The translations under genes and the position numbers were made by a program. From contig CAKVBA010000067.1 in assembly GCA_934725305.1 (NCBI GenBank), positions 1-12,414 of the forward strand: a DNA stretch of 12,414 bases, in the 5' to 3' direction. The DNA is from an uncultured Parabacteroides sp. (GTDB taxonomy: Bacteria; Bacteroidota; Bacteroidia; Bacteroidales; Tannerellaceae). Below the pieces are notes generated by a model. It had not been told where the DNA came from and ran no database searches. It worked only from the letters and a program-made list of their open reading frames with translations. Of the stretch, positions 1-8,339 are shown in pieces; within the stretch, counting starts at the first letter, position 1; every line of letters starts with the position of its first letter.

Positions 1-25
1 GTGGTGTGAGAGGTCGGTAAACATG

Positions 26-65
26 AAAATAGGAGATAAACACCTATGATTAGTGTTTACCTCCT
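26..65 (-). terminator. Intrinsic terminator of the susC-susD-M81 operon
   Basis: Arms at 31-43 and 53-65 pair over 13 positions around a 9-nt loop. The one imperfect position (A36 opposite C60) becomes a G-U wobble in minus-strand RNA but an A-C mismatch in plus-strand RNA, so the stem is intact only for transcripts from the minus strand. A short U run (complement of 27-30) follows. It begins about 30 nt after the stop codon of the M81 gene and should end that operon. Confidence 0.75.
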
Positions 66-96
66 ACTCGATTTATAACTTGATGCCATTATCGGC

Positions 97-1653
97 TTAT
101 CTGCCATAGAATTGTTTAGCAGATGGTACCATGATGACATTCAGTTCCGGATCAGCCATATCGGGATCTAACGGGAACATCGGACGAACGATGTTTTTAT
201 ACGGAAGCTTTTGGAAATCTTGATCCACGCCACCGCGTGTAAAGGCCATCACCCAATCGGCTTGTATGCTATACCACTGATTGACCAAATATCCTTGCTT
301 AATCATAACGATATCCATTTTCTTAGGATCGATGCCTGAGCCTTCTAAGTTTGGTGTAGGTGATGATGTGCCCACAACCACATAGACGCTTCCGGTTTTT
401 ATAACGGCCAAATCTCTTTTGCGGCTCCATGATTCAGCGTTTCGATCCTCTTCCGGACTGACATAGATTACCGTACCCGATAATTTAACCGGTCCTTCAT
501 AAGAGTTGTCAACCATAGCTCCAACCATACCTTCAACATGTCCGCCTACACCGACTTTACGCGCTTGGTTAACAACCTCTTCTCCGGGAATAGAACAGTA
601 GAGCACACTCTTTCCCTTGTCGGTCTGGAATTCCGGACGCTTCAGCAGTCTGGCCAATGTCCAGGTAACTTCGCCTGAGCCGCCTCCACCAGGATTATCA
701 CCCATATCGCTGATAAAGAAAGGCTTCTTCTTGCTGGCAACAGCCAGATCAATACATTTCTCAAGCGAGTAGCCCGGTGCTTCTAATGAGAACTGCTTAC
801 GCACATCCCAGAATTTCTGAGCCAGCTTTTTCGCTCCCGCTTTTACCTGCGCTTCGTCATCTCCATACACCATGACCGATCCCTGATTACGTGGATTGTC
901 TCCCCATACATAGCCGATCCAAATGCCGGCATCAATGACTCCGGGCATAGCTTCCACTTCGGGAATCATGGCATACAATGATTTGGCCGGTTCAACGCGT
1001 GTACTTGACCATTCGCCGGAAACCAAGACAGGCACAGCAACCCATGCTTTGTAGGCCGGACGTCCTTTACCTGATTCCAAGCGTTTCAACAGATTGACTA
1101 CTCCACGTCTGTGTGACTCGCGTGAATCAATATGTGGAGCATGTCGGTAAGTCGTAATCAAGTCAGAGTTGAGAGCCACCAACCAAGAGGTATTTCCATG
1201 CAGATCCATTGTTGTGGTTACCAAAACATCATTTCCAATCAGGCTACGTACCTTTTCCATGAATTCGCCTTCCGGGTCGGCAACGCCTTCTACGCTACAA
1301 GCACCGTGGTTATAAAACCAAAAGGCATCATAGGGCATATTGGCCTTGATCATTTCCAGCGTTTGCTGAACAAATGTGTCGTATGATTCTTTGGTAACAG
1401 GGCCTCTTCCGCCACCATATCCTATTTGTGCGGGCAGCCATGTAGCAGCTTGTCCCATAGCCGAGTCCGGACTCAGATAATCTGGCATTCTGACCGAATA
1501 TCCGGTCAGTGATTGTCTGTTGGGGACGAATACACTGTTTTCTATCTGTATGCCTGCAATACCGATACGAGGCTTTTTATTTTGCCCGAAAGCCTCGCTT
1601 ACTGCTGAGGCAGTAAGGAGGCAGATTCCGAATAATAATAAGATTCGTTTCAT
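97..1653 (-). CDS. Secreted M81 family (MlrC-like) metallopeptidase
   Basis: Predicted zinc hydrolase of the M81/microcystinase C family, 518 aa. Residues 1-24 form a signal peptide (KR, then a hydrophobic core, small residues before Gln24), so it should act in the periplasm or beyond. The N-terminal catalytic part starts at about 29 (RIGIAGIQIENSVF). Candidate metal-site residues are Glu38, His116 (YNHGA), Asp150 and His152 (DLHGN) and His174 (HAPHID); the Asp/His/His spacing (+2, +22) and His116 at -34 match what I recall of MlrC zinc ligands. The family's glycine-rich ISDMGDNPGGGG motif lies at 314-325, followed by the MlrC C-terminal domain. The usual ETNTF-type motif reads ENSVF here. 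It is the last gene of an operon, 10 nt after the susD-like gene. MlrC cleaves linearised microcystin peptides; other M81 members are mostly uncharacterised, so the substrate is unknown. No Shine-Dalgarno precedes the start, as is normal in Bacteroidales. Confidence 0.88.
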   Translation of the reverse strand: MKRILLLFGICLLTASAVSEAFGQNKKPRIGIAGIQIENSVFVPNRQSLTGYSVRMPDYLSPDSAMGQAATWLPAQIGYGGGRGPVTKESYDTFVQQTLEMIKANMPYDAFWFYNHGACSVEGVADPEGEFMEKVRSLIGNDVLVTTTMDLHGNTSWLVALNSDLITTYRHAPHIDSRESHRRGVVNLLKRLESGKGRPAYKAWVAVPVLVSGEWSSTRVEPAKSLYAMIPEVEAMPGVIDAGIWIGYVWGDNPRNQGSVMVYGDDEAQVKAGAKKLAQKFWDVRKQFSLEAPGYSLEKCIDLAVASKKKPFFISDMGDNPGGGGSGEVTWTLARLLKRPEFQTDKGKSVLYCSIPGEEVVNQARKVGVGGHVEGMVGAMVDNSYEGPVKLSGTVIYVSPEEDRNAESWSRKRDLAVIKTGSVYVVVGTSSPTPNLEGSGIDPKKMDIVMIKQGYLVNQWYSIQADWVMAFTRGGVDQDFQKLPYKNIVRPMFPLDPDMADPELNVIMVPSAKQFYGR

Positions 1654-1663
1654 CTTATTGTTA

Positions 1664-3175
1664 TTAATTCTTTATTAAACCATCGCTAATATCAATCTCA
1701 GTTTGTGGTATTGGCAATACTTCAGCACCTTTGCTAAACGGAGTTGTTGCGCCAAATATCTTCTTTTTAGTTCCGTTGAATATCTTTTCTCCCCATCCAA
1801 CACGAACTACGTCGAAGAAGCGGAAACCTTCCATACCAAACTCAAGATGACGTTCATTCATGATGTCTTCCATCAGCTGATCTCCGCTATTGTGTTTCGG
1901 TTTCAAGTTGACGTGACTTCTTATCTCGTTGAGGTATTTTTGAGCCTCTGTTGTGTTATTAGTGAAATAACAAGCTTCGGCATAGTTCAGATATACTTCA
2001 GCCAAGCGAATGAGTCTGAGGTTTGTCGGCTGGTTATTGCCTCTGTTCTCTTCTCTTTCTCCGGGAGCAAGGTATAATTTGCGATTATACCAACCTGTGC
2101 GGTCGTCGGTAATAGGATCAACTTCACCTTTGGCAGCTGTTTCAATTTCTATAGCTTCTTCCTTAGAAAGCAGTGTAGTGTTCTTACGAATCATATCACC
2201 TTCTGCGTCATAAGCATCAGCCAAGGCTTGTGTAGGCTGTGCACAACCAAATCCGATAGTCATGTTTCTCGGCATAGACATCAATACGTGTCTGTTACCG
2301 TTGTTCTGGCCATAACCGGCTTGTGTTGTTGATGTGTACATGTTGGTTTCCAATATAGATGATGAACAGTGTTCGCCGTTAAGAGAGAACTGCCAAGCAT
2401 ATTCTTCCGGCTTTACCAAGCTATATTCATTACCACATTCTTGCTGGAAATGGTTGAATGCCTTTTTAACCTCATCATATTTCTTCTCATAGAGATACAC
2501 ACGTGTTTGCATAGCAATAGCAGCGCCTTTCGTGATTCGGCCGGCATAGCTTGTTTCATAATTAGCCACTTCGCTTTTCTTAGGCAAAACACTTACGGCA
2601 TCATTCAGATCTTGTTCAATCACTTTATAAACCTCTTCTACTGTAGCACGTCCAAGTCTATCGTGATTAAGCTCCAAGACGCCTGTGTAGCAAGGAACGC
2701 CACCAAAGGTTTTAACAAGTTCAAAATAGGTATAAGCGCGGATAAACTTTGCTTCACCAATCATCTGTTCCTTGTTGTACTTTGAGAACATATCGCTGCT
2801 GGCTTTTTCCATGTCTCGTATAAACAGATTGGCTTTGTTGATACATAGATAAGAGAATTTGTATTTATTCAAAATCTCGGTGTGATCAGCCTGATACTGA
2901 AAGTTCTCTAATAGAGTGAATGTTTGTGCGTCATTAGAAGAACCACTGTAGGTTGCATCATTTGACAATACGTCTCCGAAACATTGCATAGACCATGTGT
3001 AACGGAAGTCTTTCATGCCTGAATAGACAGCAGCCAAGCGCAAGAACGCTTGTCGTTCATCTGATATTTCTCCGGCTTCAGGACTACCTAATGGAGCTAA
3101 GTCTAAATCTGCGCAGCTGCTTAATCCGGTTAAGAAAGCAAGCACGATTCCTATGAAATATTTATATTTTAGCAT
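1664..3175 (-). CDS. SusD/RagB-like surface nutrient-binding lipoprotein
   Basis: SusD-family lipoprotein of 503 aa, within the usual family length. Residues 1-20 are a signal peptide ending in a lipobox (LSSC), so Cys21 would be lipidated; acidic residues follow at 23 and 25 (CADLDLAP), compatible with export to the cell surface. Family hallmarks are the TPR-like segment with EAKFIRAYTYFELVKTFGGVP at about 140-160 (shown here only as the E-A-K-F to G-G-V-P span), LIRLAEVYLNYAEA near 386-400 and ERHLEFGMEGFRFFDVVR near 440-458. SusD proteins cap the barrel of the partner SusC and capture the ligand. It lies between the susC-like gene (12 nt upstream) and the M81 peptidase gene (10 nt downstream). 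Ligand class cannot be read from sequence; no carbohydrate-active gene accompanies it. Confidence 0.93.
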   Translation of the reverse strand: MLKYKYFIGIVLAFLTGLSSCADLDLAPLGSPEAGEISDERQAFLRLAAVYSGMKDFRYTWSMQCFGDVLSNDATYSGSSNDAQTFTLLENFQYQADHTEILNKYKFSYLCINKANLFIRDMEKASSDMFSKYNKEQMIGEAKFIRAYTYFELVKTFGGVPCYTGVLELNHDRLGRATVEEVYKVIEQDLNDAVSVLPKKSEVANYETSYAGRITKGAAIAMQTRVYLYEKKYDEVKKAFNHFQQECGNEYSLVKPEEYAWQFSLNGEHCSSSILETNMYTSTTQAGYGQNNGNRHVLMSMPRNMTIGFGCAQPTQALADAYDAEGDMIRKNTTLLSKEEAIEIETAAKGEVDPITDDRTGWYNRKLYLAPGEREENRGNNQPTNLRLIRLAEVYLNYAEACYFTNNTTEAQKYLNEIRSHVNLKPKHNSGDQLMEDIMNERHLEFGMEGFRFFDVVRVGWGEKIFNGTKKKIFGATTPFSKGAEVLPIPQTEIDISDGLIKN

Positions 3176-3187
3176 AATCTTATAAGT

Positions 3188-6100
3188 TTAAAAAGTAACA
3201 TTAATACCTCCGGTGAATGAAATATTCTGAGGATAGATTCCGTAATCAATACCTCTAGACAAAGAGCTTGACTGGCCTACTTCGGGATCCATTCCTGAGT
3301 AGCTAGACAGAGTAAATAGATTCTGACCACTTACATAGAAGCGAACTTTCTGCAGTTTTACCTTTTGAGAAAGTGCTGTAGGCAATGTATAACCTAACTG
3401 AGCATTTCTCAGACGGAAGTAGGTACCATTTTCTACGTACATATCAGAGAAACGGTCGTTGTCATTTACGTCTGTTGCAGTAAGACGAGGAATATCTGTA
3501 TTTGTATTGTTAGGAGTCCAATAGTTCAACAACGCTCTATCCTTATTCGTGATATCATTAGGGAAGTAGGTGTAGTAACGCATGGCATTGAATATCTCAT
3601 TACCAATGGTTCCTCCAAATTGCAAGTTCAGGTCGAAGCCTTTCCAAGCCATACCTACATTGATACCGTAGATGATATCCGGAATCGGGTTACCAATTCT
3701 ACATCTATCGTTTGAGTCTAATTTGCCGTCTTTGTTCACATCTACAAATAATACGTCTCCTAATTCTGCATTAGGCTGTAGGTCTGCTTTCTTAACGGCA
3801 TCCAACTGTTCTTGTGTCTGGATAAGGCCATTTGTCTTATAACCCCAGAATGAACCGATAGGCATACCTTCGTTTGTATAGGTCAAGAACATGTTACCAT
3901 TACGGAAGGGTCCGTCAGAAATAGGTGTACCTCCGTTTAGTTTGGTCATTCGGTTACGGATAGTTGACAAGTTCATGCCCACATTGTACTCGAAGCCGCT
4001 TTCAGTCTTGTCTCTCCATTCCAAATTCACTTCGATACCGCGGTTGTTTGCTTCACCGATATTTGTGAATGTATCATCGGTATAACCCATGTATATTGGC
4101 ATAGGAGCTGCAAGCAACATGTCTTTTGTTGTCTTGTAATAATATTCGAAGCTGAAAAGCATTCGGTTATTCAAGAAACTTGCATCCACACCGAAGTTGA
4201 CAGATTCGGTTGTTTCCCACTTGATGTCGGGGTTACCCAATCTTCTTACGGCAATACCTTGATACAATGTCTCATTTTTTCTGGCACCAAACAAAGCACC
4301 ATATTGTGCACTCAATGAAAGCAAGCTGCGATCTACATAGTTGGTAATATTCTGGTTACCAATCTGTCCCCAGCCGGCACGAAGTTTCAAAGAAGAAACC
4401 CAGTTCGCATTCAGTTTCTTGAAGAACTCTTCGTTATCCATTCTCCATCCCAAAGCAAATGAAGGGAAGTTACCCCATCTGTTTTTTGATGAGAATTTAG
4501 AAGAACCATCTCGTCTGATAGTAGCAGTGATAAGGTATTTATTGTCGAAGTCGTAGTGAACACGTCCCAAATAAGACATCAAGCCATATTCGGTTGCACT
4601 GTTGTATGCTGTTGTCTTGTTTTTATCCAATGTAGCATCTGCATAGTGCAAGTTGTCAGATTCGCCAATAAGGTCTCTTGCATATACACTCAGATATTCA
4701 TTTTTACCCCATTCGTTTGTATAACCAACCAAAGCAGAGATTGTGTGCTTGTCGGCAAAATGCTTATCAAAAGAAAGGGTATTTTCAAATGTGTAGAAAT
4801 GACCTTTGGTTTGTGATTTTGACAAACTGTTTTCCAAGTTCTTCTGGCTTGATGATACAACATAGACAGGAGAGAAGTCTTTTGTGTCCTCACGTCTGAT
4901 TTCTGCACCAAAGCTGCTCTTGAACTTCAAACCTTTGATAATCTGCCATTCACCATACATATTACCGATGAAAGCAAGTCTTTCGCGTTTATTATCCAGA
5001 TAGACGATGCTTGCCAACGGGTTATAGTAGTCGATATACGGAGAGAAACCGTATGAACCGTCTGCTTTCTGTGCGGGTGTAACCGGATCCAGACGGATGG
5101 CGTTACTTACAACACCGTAGTCTGAGTCATAAACATTGCTGCCGTTACGTTCGTTGATACTTGAATCGGTTGATCGGGCAATAGAGGCATTGGTTCCTAT
5201 TACCAAATGATCGACGATTACAGTCTTTTCTGAACTTTGGCGAACGCTGAATCGTTCGTAGTCGGACTTCTTGATTGTACCATCCTGATTGATGTAGTTC
5301 AATCCCAGGTTGTATTTGTAGTCGTCTTTCTTACCACCACTTATGCCGATGCTATAGTTATGCATAAAGGCAGTATGTGTGATTTCGTCCATCCAGTTAG
5401 TTGAAACATTGCGATCGACCAAAGACAAATCAATAGGCATGCTTCTTACTTCGTTCAACTGTTTCTGATAGTCATACCATTCTGAACCAGACATCAAATC
5501 AAGGTTGTTCAAAAGCTTGTTCACGCTCCAATAGGCATCCACTGTGACGGTGGTTTTTCCGACAGCACCCTTCTTGGTTGTGATAAGGATTACACCGTTG
5601 GCACCACGAGAACCGTAGATAGCTGAAGCAGAAGCATCCTTCAGTACTTCCATAGACTGAATGTCTGAAGTGTTCAGGTAGTTGATGTCTGTAACAGGCA
5701 TACCATCCACAACAAACAACGGTTCTGCATCATTGACGGTTCCTACACCTCTAATACGGATGGTTGCTGCTGAACCCGGAGAACCAGAACTTGAAGTTAC
5801 AGATACACCGGTAGCTAAACCTTGTAGCGCAGAAGAGACGTTGGCTACTGGCTGACGAGAAATCTTCTCTTCGCTTACGGATGAAATAGCGCCTGTGATA
5901 TCGCTTTTCTTCATCGTACCATAACCGATTACGACTACTTCGTCCAGCTTTTGAGTATCTTCTTGCAATACGATATTTAAAACAGTCTGATTACCTACTG
6001 CAATCTCTTGATTGATATAACCGATATAAGAAACATGCAGGATTGCATCTTTGGTTACCTCTAATGTGAAATTACCGTCAAGGTCTGTTATGGTTCCGTT

Positions 6101-6379
6101 GGTTGTACCTTTTACCATCACGTTAGCGCCGATTACGGGTATTCCGGCTGCATCCACAACTGTTCCGCTAATCTGACGAACGTCTTGTTGTGTAGAGGTT
6201 ATAACAGATGACCTTTGTATTTCGATGTTGTTTCCGTAAGCTGTCATGCTTCTTGCGTCGGAAGCATTAACGCCAGCTGTAAAGACAAATAACGCAACAG
6301 AAGGTAGCGTTAAGGCTTTACCTAATTTTGTTTTTATATTTAATTGGGGTGAAGAACTCCCCTTGCAAATTTTATTCAT
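3188..6379 (-). CDS. SusC/RagA-like TonB-dependent outer-membrane transporter
   Basis: 1063-aa SusC-family TonB-dependent importer, first gene of the operon. An unusually long basic N-region (about 22 residues) precedes the hydrophobic signal core at 23-38 (TLPSVALFVFTAG). A carboxypeptidase-D-like regulatory domain spans about 69-139 (ISGTVVDAAGIPVIGANV). A TonB-box-like DEVVVIGYGT lies at 146-155, the plug domain at about 157-270 (FVVDGMPV, VLKDASASAIYG, GVILITTKKG), and then the 22-strand barrel, ending in a terminal Phe (INVTF). A Ca-site-like DVNKDGKLDSND sits near 878-890, common in SusC proteins. There is no STN domain, so it is not the type that signals directly to a FecR-like anti-sigma factor. 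It works with the SusD-like lipoprotein encoded 12 nt downstream to import an oligomeric substrate using TonB energy. No in-frame Met lies between 1 and 45, so the long N-terminus is the only start that retains a signal. Confidence 0.95.
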   Translation of the reverse strand: MNKICKGSSSPQLNIKTKLGKALTLPSVALFVFTAGVNASDARSMTAYGNNIEIQRSSVITSTQQDVRQISGTVVDAAGIPVIGANVMVKGTTNGTITDLDGNFTLEVTKDAILHVSYIGYINQEIAVGNQTVLNIVLQEDTQKLDEVVVIGYGTMKKSDITGAISSVSEEKISRQPVANVSSALQGLATGVSVTSSSGSPGSAATIRIRGVGTVNDAEPLFVVDGMPVTDINYLNTSDIQSMEVLKDASASAIYGSRGANGVILITTKKGAVGKTTVTVDAYWSVNKLLNNLDLMSGSEWYDYQKQLNEVRSMPIDLSLVDRNVSTNWMDEITHTAFMHNYSIGISGGKKDDYKYNLGLNYINQDGTIKKSDYERFSVRQSSEKTVIVDHLVIGTNASIARSTDSSINERNGSNVYDSDYGVVSNAIRLDPVTPAQKADGSYGFSPYIDYYNPLASIVYLDNKRERLAFIGNMYGEWQIIKGLKFKSSFGAEIRREDTKDFSPVYVVSSSQKNLENSLSKSQTKGHFYTFENTLSFDKHFADKHTISALVGYTNEWGKNEYLSVYARDLIGESDNLHYADATLDKNKTTAYNSATEYGLMSYLGRVHYDFDNKYLITATIRRDGSSKFSSKNRWGNFPSFALGWRMDNEEFFKKLNANWVSSLKLRAGWGQIGNQNITNYVDRSLLSLSAQYGALFGARKNETLYQGIAVRRLGNPDIKWETTESVNFGVDASFLNNRMLFSFEYYYKTTKDMLLAAPMPIYMGYTDDTFTNIGEANNRGIEVNLEWRDKTESGFEYNVGMNLSTIRNRMTKLNGGTPISDGPFRNGNMFLTYTNEGMPIGSFWGYKTNGLIQTQEQLDAVKKADLQPNAELGDVLFVDVNKDGKLDSNDRCRIGNPIPDIIYGINVGMAWKGFDLNLQFGGTIGNEIFNAMRYYTYFPNDITNKDRALLNYWTPNNTNTDIPRLTATDVNDNDRFSDMYVENGTYFRLRNAQLGYTLPTALSQKVKLQKVRFYVSGQNLFTLSSYSGMDPEVGQSSSLSRGIDYGIYPQNISFTGGINVTF

Positions 6380-6581
6380 ACATTCGAGTGATTATTGATT
6401 TGCTATTAGTTTATTCGATTTTACTTAGATGCCAAAAAGAAATAAGGATTCTGCATCTTTTCATGATATCCATTCGCGGATACTACTTTATGGCGACTTA
6501 TTATACACGGCCTTTTTGATTTTTAAGGTTAATAACTACTATTTGTTTGACTATTTTTCAGATATCTTCGATTTCGACGTG

Positions 6582-6612
6582 CAAAATTATAGAGTTATAC
6601 TGATAATATAAA
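6582..6612 (-). promoter_or_regulatory. Candidate Bacteroides-type promoter of the susC operon
   Basis: Reading the minus strand, TAATTTTG (6589 to 6582) matches the Bacteroides -7 consensus TAnnTTTG. Nineteen nt upstream lies TTTA (6612 to 6609), a 3-of-4 match to the -33 TTTG. Transcription would begin near 6574 and give a 5' leader of about 195 nt. It is the only full -7 match I found on this strand between 6380 and 6625. Confidence 0.45.
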
Positions 6613-6891
6613 CTATTTGTGTGTTAAAAGAGTTAAAGCAAACATGGCTTATGGTGGATTTTTTGCTCAAAAAGATAGCGAATAGGGCTTTTAGGCTGCT
6701 GTTTGTGGGCGATTCTGCTAATGATATATTTTGTTTTTGGTGTGCTTAGTAGCAAAAAGAAAGTAGTACTTCCTGTGGCCTATTGGTTTGAGAATTAGAA
6801 ATTTGCTATATCCGCAGTTGTGCTCGATATAAGCTATCTCAGTTACCGTAGTTAAAATTATAAAACAGTTTGGCCACTTTTTTCCTTTTCC

Positions 6892-6922
6892 TTTCATGGC
6901 ATAGGTAAAGGTATTACCTTTG
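6892..6922 (+). promoter_or_regulatory. Candidate Bacteroides-type promoter of the DUF389-dpp7 unit
   Basis: TACCTTTG at 6915-6922 matches the -7 consensus TAnnTTTG exactly. TTTC at 6892-6895 is a 3-of-4 match to the -33 TTTG with a 19-nt spacer. The predicted start near 6929 gives a short leader of roughly 24 nt before the ATG at 6953. The leader is A-rich (AGAAAAAGTTATA) with no Shine-Dalgarno, as is typical of the phylum. Confidence 0.6.
6907..6921. repeat. Perfect 7-1-7 palindrome over the -7 box (possible operator)
   Basis: AAAGGTA-T-TACCTTT is a perfect inverted repeat with a 1-nt centre. Its right arm is the -7 element of the promoter candidate for the DUF389 gene. A dimeric repressor bound here would block that promoter. 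The position supports a regulatory role; no regulator gene is adjacent, and a chance palindrome is possible in AT-rich DNA. Confidence 0.35.
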
Positions 6923-6952
6923 TGAACTGACAACAGATAAGAAAAAGTTATA

Positions 6953-8311
6953 ATGGAGAAAGGATTATTGCACGAGCATATTCGTGACTTTTTTGTACGT
7001 AGCTTTGATGTTCGCCAAGAGAAAGAAGACGAAAAAGAGACCATAGAGTCGATTAAGAAAGGTGTCGAGTTTAAGGGAACAAATTTGTGGGTATTGATTT
7101 TTGCTACGTTTGTAGCCTCTTTAGGATTGAACACCAATTCAACGGCAGTTATTATCGGTGCCATGTTGATTTCGCCTTTGATGGGACCGATTATGGGATT
7201 TGGTTTAGGTCTTGGCATTTCAGACTTTGAACTGATCAAGCGGTCGTTTCGCAACTTCCTGACGGCAACGATATTCAGTGTAATCACCTCAACGCTCTAT
7301 TTTTTGGTATCACCCATCAGCGAGGCTCAGAGCGAATTGCTTGCTCGTACGCAGCCTACGGTCTATGACGTGTTGATTGCCTTCTTTGGTGGTTTGGCCG
7401 GTATTGTTGCCAGCTCTACCAAGAGTAAGGGAAACGTCATTCCGGGTGTAGCTATTGCCACGGCATTGATGCCTCCGTTGTGTACGGCCGGTTTTGGCTT
7501 GGCCAGTGGCAATTTCTATTATTTCTTCGGAGCCTTTTATCTCTTCTTTATCAATTCGGTCTTTATCAGTTTGGCCACCTACTTAGTGGTTCGTCTGCTG
7601 AAATATCCCAAGAAGGTCTTTCTCGACAAGCAGCGCGAGAAGACGGTGACCCGTTATGTGGGTATTATTGTGATATTTACGATTGTCCCCAGTATCTATC
7701 TGAGCTACAATCTCATTCGTAGCAGCTACTTCTATAATCGCGCCCATGAGTTTGTTGTCAGTGAGCTGGTGTTTCCCAATACACAGATATTAAATAAAAC
7801 AGTCACCTGCGAGAAAGACAACCGTGAGGTGAAGGTGGTGATGATTGGCGAAACGGTGCCCGATGCGGTGATTGATGCCGCCCGAGCCAAGATGCCTAAG
7901 TATGGATTGAAGGATGTCCGCTTGGTTGTTGAGCAGGGCTTCGGCAAAGAGGCCACAGACATCAATGAGCTGAAGAGCCTGTTGATGAAAGACCTTTATA
8001 AGAACAGCGAAGAGGTGTTGCGTGCACAATCTCGCCAGATCGACTCCTTGAAGCAAGAGATCAAACACTATCGTTCTTATTCGCGCTTGACGCAAGAGCT
8101 GATGCCCGAGATGAAGGTGTTGTTCCCTTATGTAGAAGAGGCTTCCTGTTCATACACCTATCTGATGCATGCCGATACGTTGCAGAGCGATACGGTTGTG
8201 CTGGTTTATCTGAAGAGCAAAGTGCGCATGAGCGAAGTTGACCAGAAGAAGTTTAAAGAGTGGCTTGCCGCACGTGCAGAAGTAAAGAATATCAAATTAT
8301 TGATAGAATAA
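6953..8311 (+). CDS. DUF389 family integral membrane protein with periplasmic C-terminal domain
   Basis: 452-aa member of the uncharacterised DUF389 membrane family. A charged cytosolic N-terminus (1-43) precedes hydrophobic segments at about 44-62, 65-88, 101-119, 137-155, 162-184, 188-213 and 233-252. Family motifs are GAMLISPLMGPIMG (69-82) and ATALMPPLCTAGFG (169-182). The basic loop 214-234 (KYPKK, KQREK) before the last segment argues by the positive-inside rule that residues 253-452 are periplasmic. That part holds a mixed alpha/beta stretch at about 277-330 that reminds me of BON-like folds, a helical, probably coiled-coil stretch at about 335-385, and a second alpha/beta end (VVLVYLKSKVRMSE to IKLLIE). 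The family's biochemical function is unknown to me. It opens a unit with the dpp7 gene 28 nt downstream. The start has a good promoter 31 nt upstream. Confidence 0.88.
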   Translation: MEKGLLHEHIRDFFVRSFDVRQEKEDEKETIESIKKGVEFKGTNLWVLIFATFVASLGLNTNSTAVIIGAMLISPLMGPIMGFGLGLGISDFELIKRSFRNFLTATIFSVITSTLYFLVSPISEAQSELLARTQPTVYDVLIAFFGGLAGIVASSTKSKGNVIPGVAIATALMPPLCTAGFGLASGNFYYFFGAFYLFFINSVFISLATYLVVRLLKYPKKVFLDKQREKTVTRYVGIIVIFTIVPSIYLSYNLIRSSYFYNRAHEFVVSELVFPNTQILNKTVTCEKDNREVKVVMIGETVPDAVIDAARAKMPKYGLKDVRLVVEQGFGKEATDINELKSLLMKDLYKNSEEVLRAQSRQIDSLKQEIKHYRSYSRLTQELMPEMKVLFPYVEEASCSYTYLMHADTLQSDTVVLVYLKSKVRMSEVDQKKFKEWLAARAEVKNIKLLIE

Positions 8312-8339
8312 ATAGTTAAACTTAAAAACTTAAACGAAA

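Larger units (their letters stand above)
6380..6952. other. Divergent intergenic region, no gene seen
   Basis: A 573-nt AT-rich gap between the divergent susC-like and DUF389 genes. It holds one promoter candidate for each direction and the palindrome near 6907-6921. The susC-side leader, about 195 nt, contains a short reading frame (minus strand, 6473 to 6411, 20 codons starting MDIMKRCR) and a small inverted repeat (AGATGC/GCATCT at 6427-6432 and 6453-6458). The stretch from about 6625 to 6850 shows no convincing gene, RNA or repeat. A long minus-strand frame entering it from the DUF389 gene (6718-7287) has no protein-like features and is taken as a shadow. Confidence 0.6.

Noticed and set aside
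1132..1386. Plus-strand frames inside the M81, SusD and SusC genes
   Set aside because: They lie wholly inside well-supported minus-strand genes, have no promoter or signal features and resemble no family.
6538..6620. Invertible promoter or phase-variation element upstream of the susC-like gene
   Set aside because: Only short matches were found (direct repeat ACTATTTGT at 6538-6546 and 6612-6620; a 7-bp inverted match GTAGTTA). No long flanking inverted repeats and no invertase gene are visible.
6718..7287. Minus-strand gene of 189 codons
   Set aside because: It is antisense to the DUF389 N-terminus and runs through the opposing promoter region; its translation shows no domain, signal or family pattern and matches what the complement of membrane-protein codons gives.
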